NCBI GenBank assembly: GCA_002695005.1
Contig: NZNT01000015.1
Coordinates: forward strand, 62,001 to 126,000
Direction: 5' to 3'
DNA length: 64,000 nucleotides
Source of the DNA: Maritimibacter sp.
GTDB lineage: Bacteria; Pseudomonadota; Alphaproteobacteria; Rhodobacterales; Rhodobacteraceae
Shown: positions 34,960 through 44,233 of the stretch, piece by piece
Layout: each line of letters starts with the position of its first letter
Position numbering within the stretch: the stretch's first letter is position 1
Notes under the pieces: model-generated
Databases searched by the model: none
The model's input: the letters and a program-made list of their open reading frames with translations, nothing else
What the model was told of the DNA's origin: nothing
Program-made: the position numbers and the translations under genes

Positions 34960-35990
34960 CAGTGATACCCGGAATCCACGTCGATCTTGCCCCGGAAAAC
35001 GTAATAGGCATAGGCGGTGTAGCCCAGAATGATCGGGATCAGCACGCCTGCGCCGACGAGCATGAACACCTGGCTTGCGCGCGGGGCGGCAGCCTCATAG
35101 ATCGTGATTTCGGTGGGGATGATGTAGGGATACATCGTCAGGCCCAGCCCGATGAAGCTCACGATGAACAGACCGAGAGCCGAGAAGAACGGCCAGTGGT
35201 CGTGGCGGTGCACATGGAGCGCGCGAAAGAGCGCCCACGTCAGGCCGAGCACGACCGCTGCCACCGCAACGGCCCAAAGGATGTGCCAGCCCTCGAACCA
35301 CCGGGCGAAATACCCATCCTGCAGGAAGGGCGACCAGATCGAGACGGAGCCGATGAAGATCACGGTGGCGATGCCCAGGTGCCATGCGCGGGTCCGCATC
35401 CGCTCCTGAAGGTCGCCGGTGGTTTTCATCACCAGCCACGTCGCACCGAGGAGCGCGTAGCCCACCACCACGGCGAACCCGACGAAAACCGAGAACGGGG
35501 TGAGCCAGTCCCACCAACCGCCGGCATAGGCGCGTTCGGCCTCGTTCACGTCAATGCCCTGGAGGAGACCGCCGAGAGCCACGCCCTGTGCGAACGCCGC
35601 AAGCGTGGAGCCCGCGATGAAGGCCGCGTCCCAGATCCAGCGCCCTGTGTTGGCTTTCCACCGAAACTCGAACGAAACGCCCCGCAGAATGAGGGCGAGG
35701 AGCATGGCGATCAGTGGCGCATAGAGCGCAGGTAGGACGATGGAGTAGGCCAGCGGGAAGGCCGCGAACAGCCCGCCGCCGCCCAGCACAAGCCAGGTTT
35801 CGTTGCCGTCCCAGACCGGCGCGACCGAGTTCATCATCACGTCGCGGCTGTCCTTCTTGCGTTCGGCGGCGAACAGGATGCCGATGCCAAGGTCGAAGCC
35901 GTCGAGCACGACATAGACCAGCACCGCGAAGGCGATGATGAAGGCCCAGATGGTCGTCAGGTCGAAGGAGATGTCGGATACGATAGGCAT
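34959..35990 (-). CDS. cydB: cytochrome bd-type quinol oxidase subunit II
   Basis: 343 residues from ATG 35990, one base after the cydA stop. Eight to nine membrane helices; conserved VLDGFDLGIGIL, VAPVWDGNETWLVLGGGGLFAAFP and RGVSFEFRWK are typical of CydB. It partners CydA as the haem-less structural subunit. A preceding open stretch up to 36041 lies inside cydA and is not used. Confidence 0.96.
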   Translation of the reverse strand: MPIVSDISFDLTTIWAFIIAFAVLVYVVLDGFDLGIGILFAAERKKDSRDVMMNSVAPVWDGNETWLVLGGGGLFAAFPLAYSIVLPALYAPLIAMLLALILRGVSFEFRWKANTGRWIWDAAFIAGSTLAAFAQGVALGGLLQGIDVNEAERAYAGGWWDWLTPFSVFVGFAVVVGYALLGATWLVMKTTGDLQERMRTRAWHLGIATVIFIGSVSIWSPFLQDGYFARWFEGWHILWAVAVAAVVLGLTWALFRALHVHRHDHWPFFSALGLFIVSFIGLGLTMYPYIIPTEITIYEAAAPRASQVFMLVGAGVLIPIILGYTAYAYYVFRGKIDVDSGYH

Positions 35991-35991
35991 G

Positions 35992-37419
35992 TCACTCTCC
36001 CGGCTGGTGGCCATGCGTGCCGGGCGTGATGCCCGCCGCACGGGTCGGTCCGTCCGCGACGTCCTTAAGTCGTGGCTCGTCAGGTGTTGGCGGTTTCGCC
36101 ATCAGCCTCAGGATATAGAAGGTTCCTGCGCCGAAGACGGCGAAATAGACCACGATGAAGGCGATGAGCGAGGTGCCCACAGCGGGCGCGTCCAGCGGCG
36201 CCGCGCTGTCGGCGGTGCGCAGAAGGCCGTAGACCGTGAAGGGCTGGCGCCCAACCTCGGTCGTGACCCACCCGGCAAGCACGGCGACCAGGCCAGAGGG
36301 GCCCATCGCGACGGCTGCGCGGTGCAGCCAGGGCCAGTAGAACAGCCGCCCCCGGTAGCGCGCCCAGAGCGACCACAGGCCAAGCCCCAGCATGGCGAAG
36401 CCGATGGCGACCATGATCCGGAACGACCAGAAAACGATGCCCACGGGTGGTTGATCCTCGTCCGGGATCGTGTCCAGCCCGTCCAGCGGCTCGTTCCAGC
36501 CGTGCTTAAGGATCAGCGAGGAAAGCTTCGGGATGCCGATGGCATAGTCGAGCCGCTGCTCCGCGTCGTTCGGGATGCCGAACAGGTAAAGCGGCGCACC
36601 ATCCGGGTGGCTCTCGTAGTGACCCTCCATAGCCATGACCTTGGCCGGCTGGTGTTCGAGCGTGTTGAGCCCATGCAGGTCGCCCAGAAAAATCTGGACG
36701 GGCGCCACGATGGTCGCCATCCACATCGCCATCGAGAACATGGTGCGGGTCGCGGGGGACGACTCAGCGCCCTCGCGCCGCCGCCGGAGCAGGTGCCAGG
36801 CCGCGACGCCACCGACGATGAAGGCGGTCGTGAGGTAGGCGGCGGTGATGGTATGGGCGAGCCGGTAGGGGAAGGACGGGTTGAAGATCACCTGCCAGAA
36901 GTCTTCGGGCATGAATTGCCCGGTGTCCGGGTCGATCGAAAAGCCTGCGGGTGTGTGCATCCACGAATTCACCGACAGGATCCAGAAGGCCGAGATGAAC
37001 GTGCCGATGGCCACCATGGCGGTCGCCGTCATGTGCAGCCCCGGTCCGACGCGCTCGCGCCCGAAAAGCATGATGCCGAGGAACCCGGCTTCCAAGAAGA
37101 AGGCCGAGAGCACCTCGTAGGCCATCGGAGCACCGATCACGGGACCGGCCTTATCCGAAAACACCGACCAGTTGGTGCCGAACTGGTAGGACATGACGAT
37201 GCCCGAGACGACGCCCATGGCGAAGGCGAGCGCGAAAATCTTCACCCAGTAGCGAAAAAGATCAAGGTACTTGTGGTCCTTGGTCCACAGCCAGAGCGCG
37301 TTCACCACGGCCAGGTAAGACGCCAGCCCGATGGTGAAGGCAGGGAACAGAAAGTGGAAGGACACCGTAAAGGCGAACTGGATACGGGCGAGGAGGATCG
37401 CGTCGAAACTGGCGAGCAT
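35992..37419 (-). CDS. cydA: cytochrome bd-type quinol oxidase subunit I, short-Q-loop (CIO-like)
   Basis: 475 residues. Haem ligands appear in SFHFLFPAFTIG (H22) and downstream. The conserved MEGHYES and GRQPFTVYG motifs (quinol site) are present. The Q loop between them is short, since the protein is about 50 residues shorter than E. coli CydA, as in cyanide-insensitive oxidases. It oxidises ubiquinol and reduces O2 in the inner membrane without pumping protons. Confidence 0.96.
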   Translation of the reverse strand: MLASFDAILLARIQFAFTVSFHFLFPAFTIGLASYLAVVNALWLWTKDHKYLDLFRYWVKIFALAFAMGVVSGIVMSYQFGTNWSVFSDKAGPVIGAPMAYEVLSAFFLEAGFLGIMLFGRERVGPGLHMTATAMVAIGTFISAFWILSVNSWMHTPAGFSIDPDTGQFMPEDFWQVIFNPSFPYRLAHTITAAYLTTAFIVGGVAAWHLLRRRREGAESSPATRTMFSMAMWMATIVAPVQIFLGDLHGLNTLEHQPAKVMAMEGHYESHPDGAPLYLFGIPNDAEQRLDYAIGIPKLSSLILKHGWNEPLDGLDTIPDEDQPPVGIVFWSFRIMVAIGFAMLGLGLWSLWARYRGRLFYWPWLHRAAVAMGPSGLVAVLAGWVTTEVGRQPFTVYGLLRTADSAAPLDAPAVGTSLIAFIVVYFAVFGAGTFYILRLMAKPPTPDEPRLKDVADGPTRAAGITPGTHGHQPGE

Positions 37420-37575
37420 GTCTGTCTCCTTGTGGCAGGACGCAGCCTTAACCTGACTTCCCGATACAATTTAGGTGCGCCACCTCCTCCGGTGCGACTG
37501 GACAATTCGCCGCGTGGGCGCACGATTCCGTTATGAAGCTCAACCCCTTGACGGACGAGCGGTTCCTGCGCGGGG

Positions 37576-37590
37576 CTGACCAAGGGTCAA
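37576..37590. promoter_or_regulatory. palindromic site upstream of the DUF4864 gene
   Basis: CTGACCAAGGGTCAA reads as TGACC-AAG-GGTCA, a perfect 5-bp palindrome, 68 bp before the next start and 157 bp from the divergent cydA start. It may bind a regulator of either gene. Weak evidence. Confidence 0.35.
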
Positions 37591-37658
37591 CTTTTTCGCC
37601 TTCCGATGAAACCCTCATGGCGTCTCGCCCGTAACTTCATCAGACAGGAGGCAATACC

Positions 37659-38075
37659 ATGAAACAGATCCTTCTCGTGATCGCCCTGACCTTTGCGGTG
37701 ATCCTGCCGCGCCCGACCGCCGCTCAGGACGGAGATGCCGGCGCGATTCAGGGCGTCATTTCCGATCAATTCGACGCGTTCCTTGCCGAAGATGTCGAGA
37801 CGGCGTTTTCCTACGCCTCCCCGATGATCCAGGGGCTCTTCCGGTCGGCCACAAATTTCGGCCAGATGGTCGAGAACGGCTATCCGATGGTCTGGGCTCC
37901 GGCCTCGACCAAGTTTCTCGAACTCGACGAGCGCAATGGTGCGCTGTGGCAAAAGGTGCTGGTCCAAGACACTGGCGGCACGTTCCACGTCCTTGAATAC
38001 AAGATGGTCCAACGTGAAGGCGACTGGTTGATCGACGGGGTTCAACTCATCCGCGAGGCCGGTATCGGCGTTTGA
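37659..38075 (+). CDS. exported DUF4864 protein
   Basis: 138 residues with CAGGAGG before the ATG. Signal peptide IALTFAVILPRPTAAQ. The body follows the DUF4864 pattern: AIQGVISDQFDAFLAEDVETAFSYASPMIQGLF, then VLEYKMVQREGDWLIDGVQLI. This resembles an NTF2-like fold. Periplasmic; function unknown. Confidence 0.8.
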   Translation: MKQILLVIALTFAVILPRPTAAQDGDAGAIQGVISDQFDAFLAEDVETAFSYASPMIQGLFRSATNFGQMVENGYPMVWAPASTKFLELDERNGALWQKVLVQDTGGTFHVLEYKMVQREGDWLIDGVQLIREAGIGV

Positions 38076-38091
38076 AGGCGGTGAAAAAGTG

Positions 38092-38106
38092 TTAACAAAA
38101 GGTTAA
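38092..38106 (+). promoter_or_regulatory. CtrA-type binding site
   Basis: TTAACAAAAGGTTAA matches the full CtrA consensus TTAA-N7-TTAA, followed by C. It lies 54 bp upstream of the unknown gene at 38160 and just after the DUF4864 gene. In Rhodobacterales, CtrA controls motility and gene-transfer-agent genes. Confidence 0.65.
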
Positions 38107-38159
38107 CGTCCGCGTCATCTCTCCCTATCTCTGCATGATTGCTGGGGGGAGATGAACTT

Positions 38160-38567
38160 ATGAACGAAGACCTGTTAGGCGCAATATTGTGCGTGCTCGT
38201 CCTCAAGGGCGAGGCGGAATCCCATCATCGCTATGAGAATTTCTCGTATGGTGAGCTTGGAGAATACTCTACCTACTTCGACTGCGAGACGGACACTCAT
38301 GTCTGGGAGTTCGGTCTGGACAGGCGCTCTTCGTTTGACAGTTTGCATCAAGCTGGCGTCGCCGCGGACATCAGCGGCAAGATTCCGGCCATCGCCATAA
38401 TCGACACCAATCGCACTGAAGACCGTTTTGAAATGCAGGTCGAAAAGGCGGCACGCTATTTTGGTGTCGAGGTTCAGACCTACACAGCGGACTATCTGAT
38501 CCGCTGGCAAATGACGGATTATCTGCGCAACTATCCAGATCCCGTTCCCGCCTCCTTAGGTCGATGA
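38160..38567 (+). CDS. unknown conserved-looking protein downstream of a CtrA box
   Basis: 135 residues from ATG 38160, after GGGGGGAGATG. There is no signal peptide. The N-terminus (EDLLGAILCVLVLKGE) is hydrophobic but short. The rest mixes strands and helices with many Tyr/Asp (SYGELGEYSTYFDCETDTHVW; IPAIAIIDTNRTEDRFEMQV). Not recognised. Its stop overlaps the start of the DUF4336 gene by 4 bp (ATGA), so the two are coupled. Confidence 0.7.
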   Translation: MNEDLLGAILCVLVLKGEAESHHRYENFSYGELGEYSTYFDCETDTHVWEFGLDRRSSFDSLHQAGVAADISGKIPAIAIIDTNRTEDRFEMQVEKAARYFGVEVQTYTADYLIRWQMTDYLRNYPDPVPASLGR

Positions 38568-39298
38568 ACGGCACTGGTTACGAGCCACTCGACACGCCCA
38601 AGCCCGTGGCAGACGATATCTGGGTCGTGGATGGGCCGGCTATTCGGTTCTACGGTCTACCGTTTTCCACTCGGGCGACCATTGTCCGGCTCGCGAACGG
38701 GGCTTTATGGGTTCACTCGCCAACCCGGCTAGACGATGAGCTGAAGAAACGGGTCATGGCGCTTGGCCCGGTGGCGCATCTCGTCGCGCCGAACTGGATT
38801 CACTACGCCTATGTCGCGCAGTGGCAGGCTGCGTTCCCCGAGGCCAAGAGTTGGGCCGCGCCCGGTGTCGCGGCGCGGGCGCGCAAGCACGGACTGGATG
38901 TCGCCTTCGACCATGATCTGACGCGGGAACCTCCGTCGGCATGGGAGGGCGAGATTGACCAGTTGATCGTCCGCGGCAGCGACGTGCACCGCGAGGCAGT
39001 GTTTCATCACCGGGCGAGTCGGACGCTGATCCTTACCGATCTCATCGAGAATTTTGAGCCACGGAAATTGCCGTGGTGGCTGCGCCCGGTGGTCCCGCTC
39101 GTGGGCGTGGCCGATCCGGACGGCAAGATGCCCCGCGACATGCGCGCGACGTTCCGCAAGGGGCGAGACGCGCTTCGCGCGGACGTGGAGCGCATGATCA
39201 ATTGGCGGCCAGAGCGGGTGATCCTTGCGCACGGACGCTGGTACGACCGCGAGGGCGTGGCGGAGCTGCGCCGGGCCTTCCGATGGATTCTGGACTGA
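38564..39298 (+). CDS. DUF4336 protein, metallo-beta-lactamase-like fold
   Basis: 244 residues. The family pattern is visible: DDIWVVDGPAIRFYGLPFSTRATIVRLANGALWVHSP, HLVAPNWIHYAYVAQWQAAFPEAKSWAAPG and HRASRTLILTDLIENFEP, ending with RPERVILAHGRWYDREG. This is an MBL-like fold with several metal-ligand positions altered, so hydrolase activity is doubtful. It is coupled to the previous gene. Confidence 0.8.
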   Translation: MNGTGYEPLDTPKPVADDIWVVDGPAIRFYGLPFSTRATIVRLANGALWVHSPTRLDDELKKRVMALGPVAHLVAPNWIHYAYVAQWQAAFPEAKSWAAPGVAARARKHGLDVAFDHDLTREPPSAWEGEIDQLIVRGSDVHREAVFHHRASRTLILTDLIENFEPRKLPWWLRPVVPLVGVADPDGKMPRDMRATFRKGRDALRADVERMINWRPERVILAHGRWYDREGVAELRRAFRWILD

Positions 39299-39450
39299 GT
39301 TTTCCCATAAGGAACGCGCTCGCGTTTGCGAGCCGTGCGGCCGCAGGCAGCGTACGGTGGCCTCAAGGCCGGTTAAGGCAGGCAGGGTAGCCCTTTTCGC
39401 GATGGGTGCGGCGCGTGGCGTTCGCACAGCTTGACCGGAAAGGGACCCCC

Positions 39451-41730
39451 ATGAGCACCAACCTCGACCTGATGCCGTCGCCCTTCGTGGATGGGCTGGA
39501 CCAGTGGTCCAGCGAGAACGGGACCGCCGGGTCCGCCACCTACAACGGGGCCGCGAACGCCGCTTTCGTCCCCTCGGACCAAGATTTCGGCGGCTGCCTC
39601 GAACTTCTGAAGACAGAAAGCACGCAGAAATTGCGCTGGACCGGCCAGACGCCGATACTGCCGGGCACCTATTTGCGCATTACCGCCCGCGTGAAGGCAA
39701 TGAGCGGGGCGTTCCCCTCGGTCCGCGTCGCGGGCTATGCGATGGACGGATCGAACAGCCATGTGGGCGGACTGGACGAGACGGCGCCCACCGTCACGCT
39801 CGACAGCTACGGTGAGGTCGTGACGGTGACGGGGATCGTCGCGGCAGGCAACCGGGACGGCGTCGACATGATCTGGGGAGCGGCGCCGGAATATGGCCAT
39901 TTCGGCATCGACCTGATCGGCGCCTCGGGCGGTATCGTGCGCGTGGATGACATCGAGATCGAAGATGTGACCGGGACGTTTCTGCGCGACATCCTGGATG
40001 TGGTGGACGTGCGCGATTATGGCGCGGTGGGCAACGGCTCGACCGACGACCGTGCGGCTTTCGCCGCCGCAGATGCCGACGCGGACGGGCGCACGGTCGT
40101 CGTGCCCGACGGCAATTACCACATCGGCTCCACCCTCACGATCCAGAACAAGGTGCGCTTCGACGGAACCGTGAACATGCCGGCGGGTGCGCATCTGGCG
40201 CTGATCCGCAACTTCGACCTGCCCACCTATATCGACGCCTTCGGGGATGAGGTGGAGGCGTTCCGCCGCGGTTTTCAGGCGCTGATGAATTTCTCGGACC
40301 ACGACGGGTTCGACCTCAAGGGCCGCACGATCAACCTCTGGGGTCCGATCGACATGCAGGATGCCCTCAACACGGCGGACACCTTCCTGATCCGGCGCGT
40401 GATCCGCAACGGGCAGTTCTATGCGCAGGATGATCCCGCATGGGAGCCGGAGGTGGCCAGCAGCCAGGGCAGCTACAACCCCAACAACCCGCTTCAGATC
40501 ACCGGCCTCACGAACGCGAGCCAGATTCAGCCGGGCAGCCAGGTCACCGGCAATGGCGTGGGGCGCGAAGTCTATGTGAAATCGGTGAACGTCGGGGCAG
40601 GGACGCTGCAACTGAGCCAGCCGCTGTACGGTCCCAACTCCACGCAGGGCTACACCTTCACCCGCTACAAATACATCCTCGACTTCATGGGGTTCGAGAA
40701 CCTGCGCCGTCTGACCTTCTCGGAGGTCGAGTTCCAGATGAACGGTTATTGCAACGGCGTCATGCTCTCCAAGGAGGGTGAGAACATCCAGTTCAAGGAC
40801 TGCTTCTTCGTCAAACCCAAGCACAAGGGCATCACCTCGGCCGGTCGGGCATGTCAGGACCTGCACCTCGAGCAGTGTCAGTGGATTTCTTCCGAGCAGG
40901 GTGTCGCGGCCGACCAGCGGGTGAGCGTCGGGTTCAATGTGAACGCCAACGACTCCAAGATCCGCGATTGCCGGTTCCAGCGTATGGGCCTTTCCGCCAT
41001 CATCAACGGCACTGGCCACATGATCACCGGTAACCACTTCTTTCAGGGCGACGATTTCTCGAACGCTCCCCGGATCGCCGGGCTGGTTTTCACGCGGGAG
41101 GCCTGCGTGTCCACCGTCACCAGCAACTACATCGATAACTGCGCGATCGAATGGACCAACGAGCATGACGCCAAGCCCGATTTCTCGAATGAATACGGGT
41201 TCGGCGGGCTGACGATCACCGGCAATATCTTCTATTGCTCCGACGCGATTTCGAGCTTCCGGTTCATCCGGGTGAAACCCTATGGCAGCGGGCATTTCCT
41301 GTCCGGTTTCCAGGTGAACGAGAACTCGTTCTACTCCTCGACCGGAACCGTGCAGCGGGTGGAGGAATGGGACACGACCCACGCCGGGCCGGATTACTGG
41401 AGGTTCCGCAACATCACGTTCGAGCGCAACAACTTCAATGGCATCAGCCAGCGCACGATCAGTCCTGTCTGCCTCGAGTTCAACCAGTCCTCCAACGCGA
41501 CGACCTGGACCCTGAACCCCTCGGGCTACCTCCCGTTCGGGGCCAATGCGCGCGCGGTCTCGTCGGTCGTGACCGAGGGCGAAATCAAGAACGGCTCCAA
41601 CGGGCGCGTCGACGGGCTGCCCTATGTGAACGTGAATGCCGGGGCACAGAACAGATTCGTTCAGCTTGTCTGGCCGCAGGCCTGTCGCGGCACGGCTCAT
41701 GTCACGGTGCGGTGCGACAAACCGCTTTAG
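39451..41730 (+). CDS. large right-handed beta-helix protein (pectate-lyase-like), GTA head-spike candidate
   Basis: 759 residues from ATG 39451, after GGAAAGGG. There is no signal peptide. Residues 1-180 look like a beta-sandwich cap (carbohydrate-binding style). The Pectate_lyase_3 entry motif VRDYGAVGNGSTDDRAAFAAAD (about 188-209) is followed by long parallel beta-helix coils (QFKDCFFVKPKHKGI, GLTITGNIFYCSD). Leaderless beta-helix proteins of this kind in Rhodobacterales include the head-spike proteins of the R. capsulatus gene transfer agent. That assignment is inference; a phage-tail or surface enzyme is the alternative. Confidence 0.7.
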   Translation: MSTNLDLMPSPFVDGLDQWSSENGTAGSATYNGAANAAFVPSDQDFGGCLELLKTESTQKLRWTGQTPILPGTYLRITARVKAMSGAFPSVRVAGYAMDGSNSHVGGLDETAPTVTLDSYGEVVTVTGIVAAGNRDGVDMIWGAAPEYGHFGIDLIGASGGIVRVDDIEIEDVTGTFLRDILDVVDVRDYGAVGNGSTDDRAAFAAADADADGRTVVVPDGNYHIGSTLTIQNKVRFDGTVNMPAGAHLALIRNFDLPTYIDAFGDEVEAFRRGFQALMNFSDHDGFDLKGRTINLWGPIDMQDALNTADTFLIRRVIRNGQFYAQDDPAWEPEVASSQGSYNPNNPLQITGLTNASQIQPGSQVTGNGVGREVYVKSVNVGAGTLQLSQPLYGPNSTQGYTFTRYKYILDFMGFENLRRLTFSEVEFQMNGYCNGVMLSKEGENIQFKDCFFVKPKHKGITSAGRACQDLHLEQCQWISSEQGVAADQRVSVGFNVNANDSKIRDCRFQRMGLSAIINGTGHMITGNHFFQGDDFSNAPRIAGLVFTREACVSTVTSNYIDNCAIEWTNEHDAKPDFSNEYGFGGLTITGNIFYCSDAISSFRFIRVKPYGSGHFLSGFQVNENSFYSSTGTVQRVEEWDTTHAGPDYWRFRNITFERNNFNGISQRTISPVCLEFNQSSNATTWTLNPSGYLPFGANARAVSSVVTEGEIKNGSNGRVDGLPYVNVNAGAQNRFVQLVWPQACRGTAHVTVRCDKPL

Positions 41731-41751
41731 GGCGCGCGCAGCGGCCGGATT

Positions 41752-41785
41752 GCCCCGCCGGGTTCGCGCCCGGCGGGGCTTTTTC
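41752..41785 (+). terminator. intrinsic terminator of the beta-helix gene
   Basis: CCCCGCCGGG (41753-41762) pairs with CCCGGCGGGG (41769-41778), followed by CTTTTTC. The spacing of 22 bp from the stop codon and the T run make it convincing. Confidence 0.88.
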
Positions 41786-41786
41786 G

Positions 41787-42152
41787 TCAACCGACTGCGA
41801 AGAGGTTCATCTTGTGACCGTCCGGGGTGCGGAAGTAACCGGCGTAGAAGTCGGGCCCGCGTGGTCCCGGTGCGCCTTCATCAGCAGCGCCCTGGTTCAG
41901 GGCGAGCGCATGGACCCGGTCGACCGTTTCCGGATCAGGGGCCATGAGCGCGACCATGGAGCCGTTTCCGCTAGCCGCCGCCCCTTCAAAAGGGACGGTC
42001 AGCATGACCTGAGGTCGTAACGGGCCGAAGTCCCATGCGGCTAGCGTTTCGGTCGTGTGGGACCGTGTGCCGCCGAGCGCGCCGAACACGGCGTCATAAA
42101 ACGGGGCTGCGCCATGCGGGTCGTCCGACCCGAGGGTAATATATCCGATCAT
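41787..42152 (-). CDS. VOC-family (glyoxalase/bleomycin-resistance fold) protein
   Basis: 121 residues from ATG 42152. The single VOC module has MIGYITLGSDDPHGAAPFYDAVFGALG at the start and YAGYFRTPDGHKMNLFAVG at the end, with a DPxG-type PDGHK loop. Some metal-ligand positions are not clear, so the reaction cannot be named. The frame extends to 42206 without ribosome-site support. Confidence 0.85.
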   Translation of the reverse strand: MIGYITLGSDDPHGAAPFYDAVFGALGGTRSHTTETLAAWDFGPLRPQVMLTVPFEGAAASGNGSMVALMAPDPETVDRVHALALNQGAADEGAPGPRGPDFYAGYFRTPDGHKMNLFAVG

Positions 42153-42348
42153 TTGGTGTCTTTCGATTGCCGGACAATCCGTGTCGTGCACGGCTGTCCT
42201 GTTCACAGAAAAGCGCGAAACGTATGTGGTCAGGCAATCATGGGGGTGAGCCTAGCCTGACCTTTCGAGCGCGGCAAGATTTGACCGGTATCAAGGCGCA
42301 CAGGGCTTGAGGGGCGTACAATCGTCCCAATCAGGACAGGAGAGCAAC

Positions 42349-43272
42349 ATGGCGCGCGACACGGCAACGACGACGGAAAGCGCAGGCGAGGGACGCGTGA
42401 CGAGCTTTCCCAAGGTGACCTCGGACCTCATCCGGCAGACTTTCGAAAATGGTGAGTACCCTTACGAGGGCAAGCTTGATCGCAAGGATTACGAGACACA
42501 GAAGGCCCAGCTTCAGGCCGAGCTTCTGAAGGTCCAGAAATGGGCGGGCGAGACCGGCCAGAAATTCGTCATGCTCTTTGAGGGTCGCGATGCCGCCGGC
42601 AAGGGCGGCACCATCAAGCGTTTCATGGAACACCTCAATCCGCGCGAGGCCCGGGTGGTCGCGCTGAACAAGCCGTCGGACCGCGAAAAGGGACAGTGGT
42701 TCTTTCAACGTTATTTCGAACATCTGCCAACATCGGGCGAGATGGTTCTCTACGATCGGTCCTGGTACAACCGCGCGGGCGTCGAGCGGGTGATGGGGTT
42801 CTGCACCCCAAACGAATACCTGGAATTCATGCGCCAGGTGCCGGATCTCGAGCGGATGCTCGTGCGCTCCGGCATCCGGCTTTACAAATACTGGTTCTCC
42901 GTCACGCGTGAGGAACAGGCGCGTCGCTTCAAGGCGCGCGAGAGCGATCCCCTCAAGCGGTGGAAGCTGTCGCCGGTCGACAAGGCTTCGCTCTCCAAAT
43001 GGGACGACTACACCGAAGCGAAGGAGGCGATGTTCTTTTACACCGACACCGCCGACGCGCCCTGGACCATCGTGAAGTCCAACGACAAGAAACGCGCGCG
43101 GCTGGAGGCCATGCGCCACTTCCTGTCGACCATCGACTACCCGGACAAGGACCACGACATCGCAACCGCCCCGGACCCGCTGATCGTGGGCCACGCCAGT
43201 CATGTGATCCACGGGGCCGACCATATCCTTGGCGCGAGCCTTCACCCGGATCTGCGGCGCTCGACGCCCTGA
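42349..43272 (+). CDS. ppk2: polyphosphate kinase 2
   Basis: 307 residues with AGGAGAG before the ATG. Walker A is GRDAAGKGGT (79-88) and Walker B YDRSWYNRAGVERVMGF. The lid region REEQARRFKARESDPLKRWKLSPVD is characteristic. PPK2 enzymes transfer phosphate between polyphosphate and nucleoside di- or monophosphates. The size suggests a single-domain class I enzyme that makes NTP from NDP. Confidence 0.95.
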   Translation: MARDTATTTESAGEGRVTSFPKVTSDLIRQTFENGEYPYEGKLDRKDYETQKAQLQAELLKVQKWAGETGQKFVMLFEGRDAAGKGGTIKRFMEHLNPREARVVALNKPSDREKGQWFFQRYFEHLPTSGEMVLYDRSWYNRAGVERVMGFCTPNEYLEFMRQVPDLERMLVRSGIRLYKYWFSVTREEQARRFKARESDPLKRWKLSPVDKASLSKWDDYTEAKEAMFFYTDTADAPWTIVKSNDKKRARLEAMRHFLSTIDYPDKDHDIATAPDPLIVGHASHVIHGADHILGASLHPDLRRSTP

Positions 43273-43345
43273 GGCGCGAGAATATGGACCGTTCCGCTCT
43301 GACGGGGTAATCGTTCCGTCGGGACAGGTTGGACGCGGGGCAGGC

Positions 43346-44233
43346 GTGGGATATTACACGAACAAGGTCGCGGTGGTGACCGGCGCTGGCAGCGGACTGG
43401 GCCGGGCGCTGGCCCTTGATCTCGGAACGCGCGGCGCGAAACTCGCGGTCTCCGATATTAATGGTGAGACGGTCGCGGAAACCGCGCGGCTGCTGGACGC
43501 TGCGGGCGTCGAGGTTCTGCACCGGCAACTGGACGTCTCTGACGGTGCAACAATGCGCGCCCATGCTGCCGAGGTGAACGCGCGTTTCGGGGTGATCCAC
43601 CAGATCTACAACAATGCGGGCCTGACGGTCGGGGAAAAGCCGCTCGTGCGCACGAAGAACGCCGACTTCCTTGGCGTGTTCCGGGTGAACCTATGGGGCG
43701 TCATCCACGGGACCCGAACGTTCCTGCCCTATCTGATCGAGAGCGGGGCAGGGCTCGTCTGCAACATTTCCAGCATCAACGGATTTCTCGCGATGGGGCA
43801 GGCGTCAGCCTATTCGGCGTCGAAATTCGCGGTGCGTGGCTTCACCGAATCCGTGCAGGTCGAGATGCTGGACGCGCGCCATCCGGTGCAGGTGTCGCTC
43901 GTCCTGCCGGGCGGGATCGCCACGAATATCGTGCGGATGTTGCCGCCCGATTTCGACCAACTGTCGCCGGAGCGTCAGGCGCAGGTGCGCCATGCCATCG
44001 ACCTGCACTACGAGACGATGCTGCGCATGTCACCCGAGGCAGCGGCGAAGAAGATCCTCGACCGGGTTGCGCGTGGGCGTTGGCGTATTCTCATCACCCC
44101 GCGCACCTTCTGGCTCGATCTGCTCGTTCGGGCGTTTCCGGGACAATACCCACGCCTCGTCGCGGGGTTCCAGCGCCGCTTCCGTGCGCGACAGAAGGCG
44201 GGACCGAAGGGGTCGGGTGCCGGCAAGGCGTAA
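43346..44233 (+). CDS. short-chain dehydrogenase/reductase
   Basis: 295 residues from GTG 43346. Rossmann motif VVTGAGSGLGRALAL, NNAG (IYNNAG), the catalytic Ser in CNISSINGFLAMGQ and the YSASK dyad (SAYSASKFAVRGF) are all present. The C-terminus is a basic tail that may contact membranes. Substrate unknown. The frame is open upstream to 43229 but overlaps ppk2 there, so the GTG is preferred. Confidence 0.9.
   Translation: MGYYTNKVAVVTGAGSGLGRALALDLGTRGAKLAVSDINGETVAETARLLDAAGVEVLHRQLDVSDGATMRAHAAEVNARFGVIHQIYNNAGLTVGEKPLVRTKNADFLGVFRVNLWGVIHGTRTFLPYLIESGAGLVCNISSINGFLAMGQASAYSASKFAVRGFTESVQVEMLDARHPVQVSLVLPGGIATNIVRMLPPDFDQLSPERQAQVRHAIDLHYETMLRMSPEAAAKKILDRVARGRWRILITPRTFWLDLLVRAFPGQYPRLVAGFQRRFRARQKAGPKGSGAGKA

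Noticed and set aside
39373-41790. 805-codon leftward open frame opposite the beta-helix gene
   Set aside because: A GC-rich shadow: the plus-strand gene has a ribosome site, domain motif and terminator, while this frame has none.
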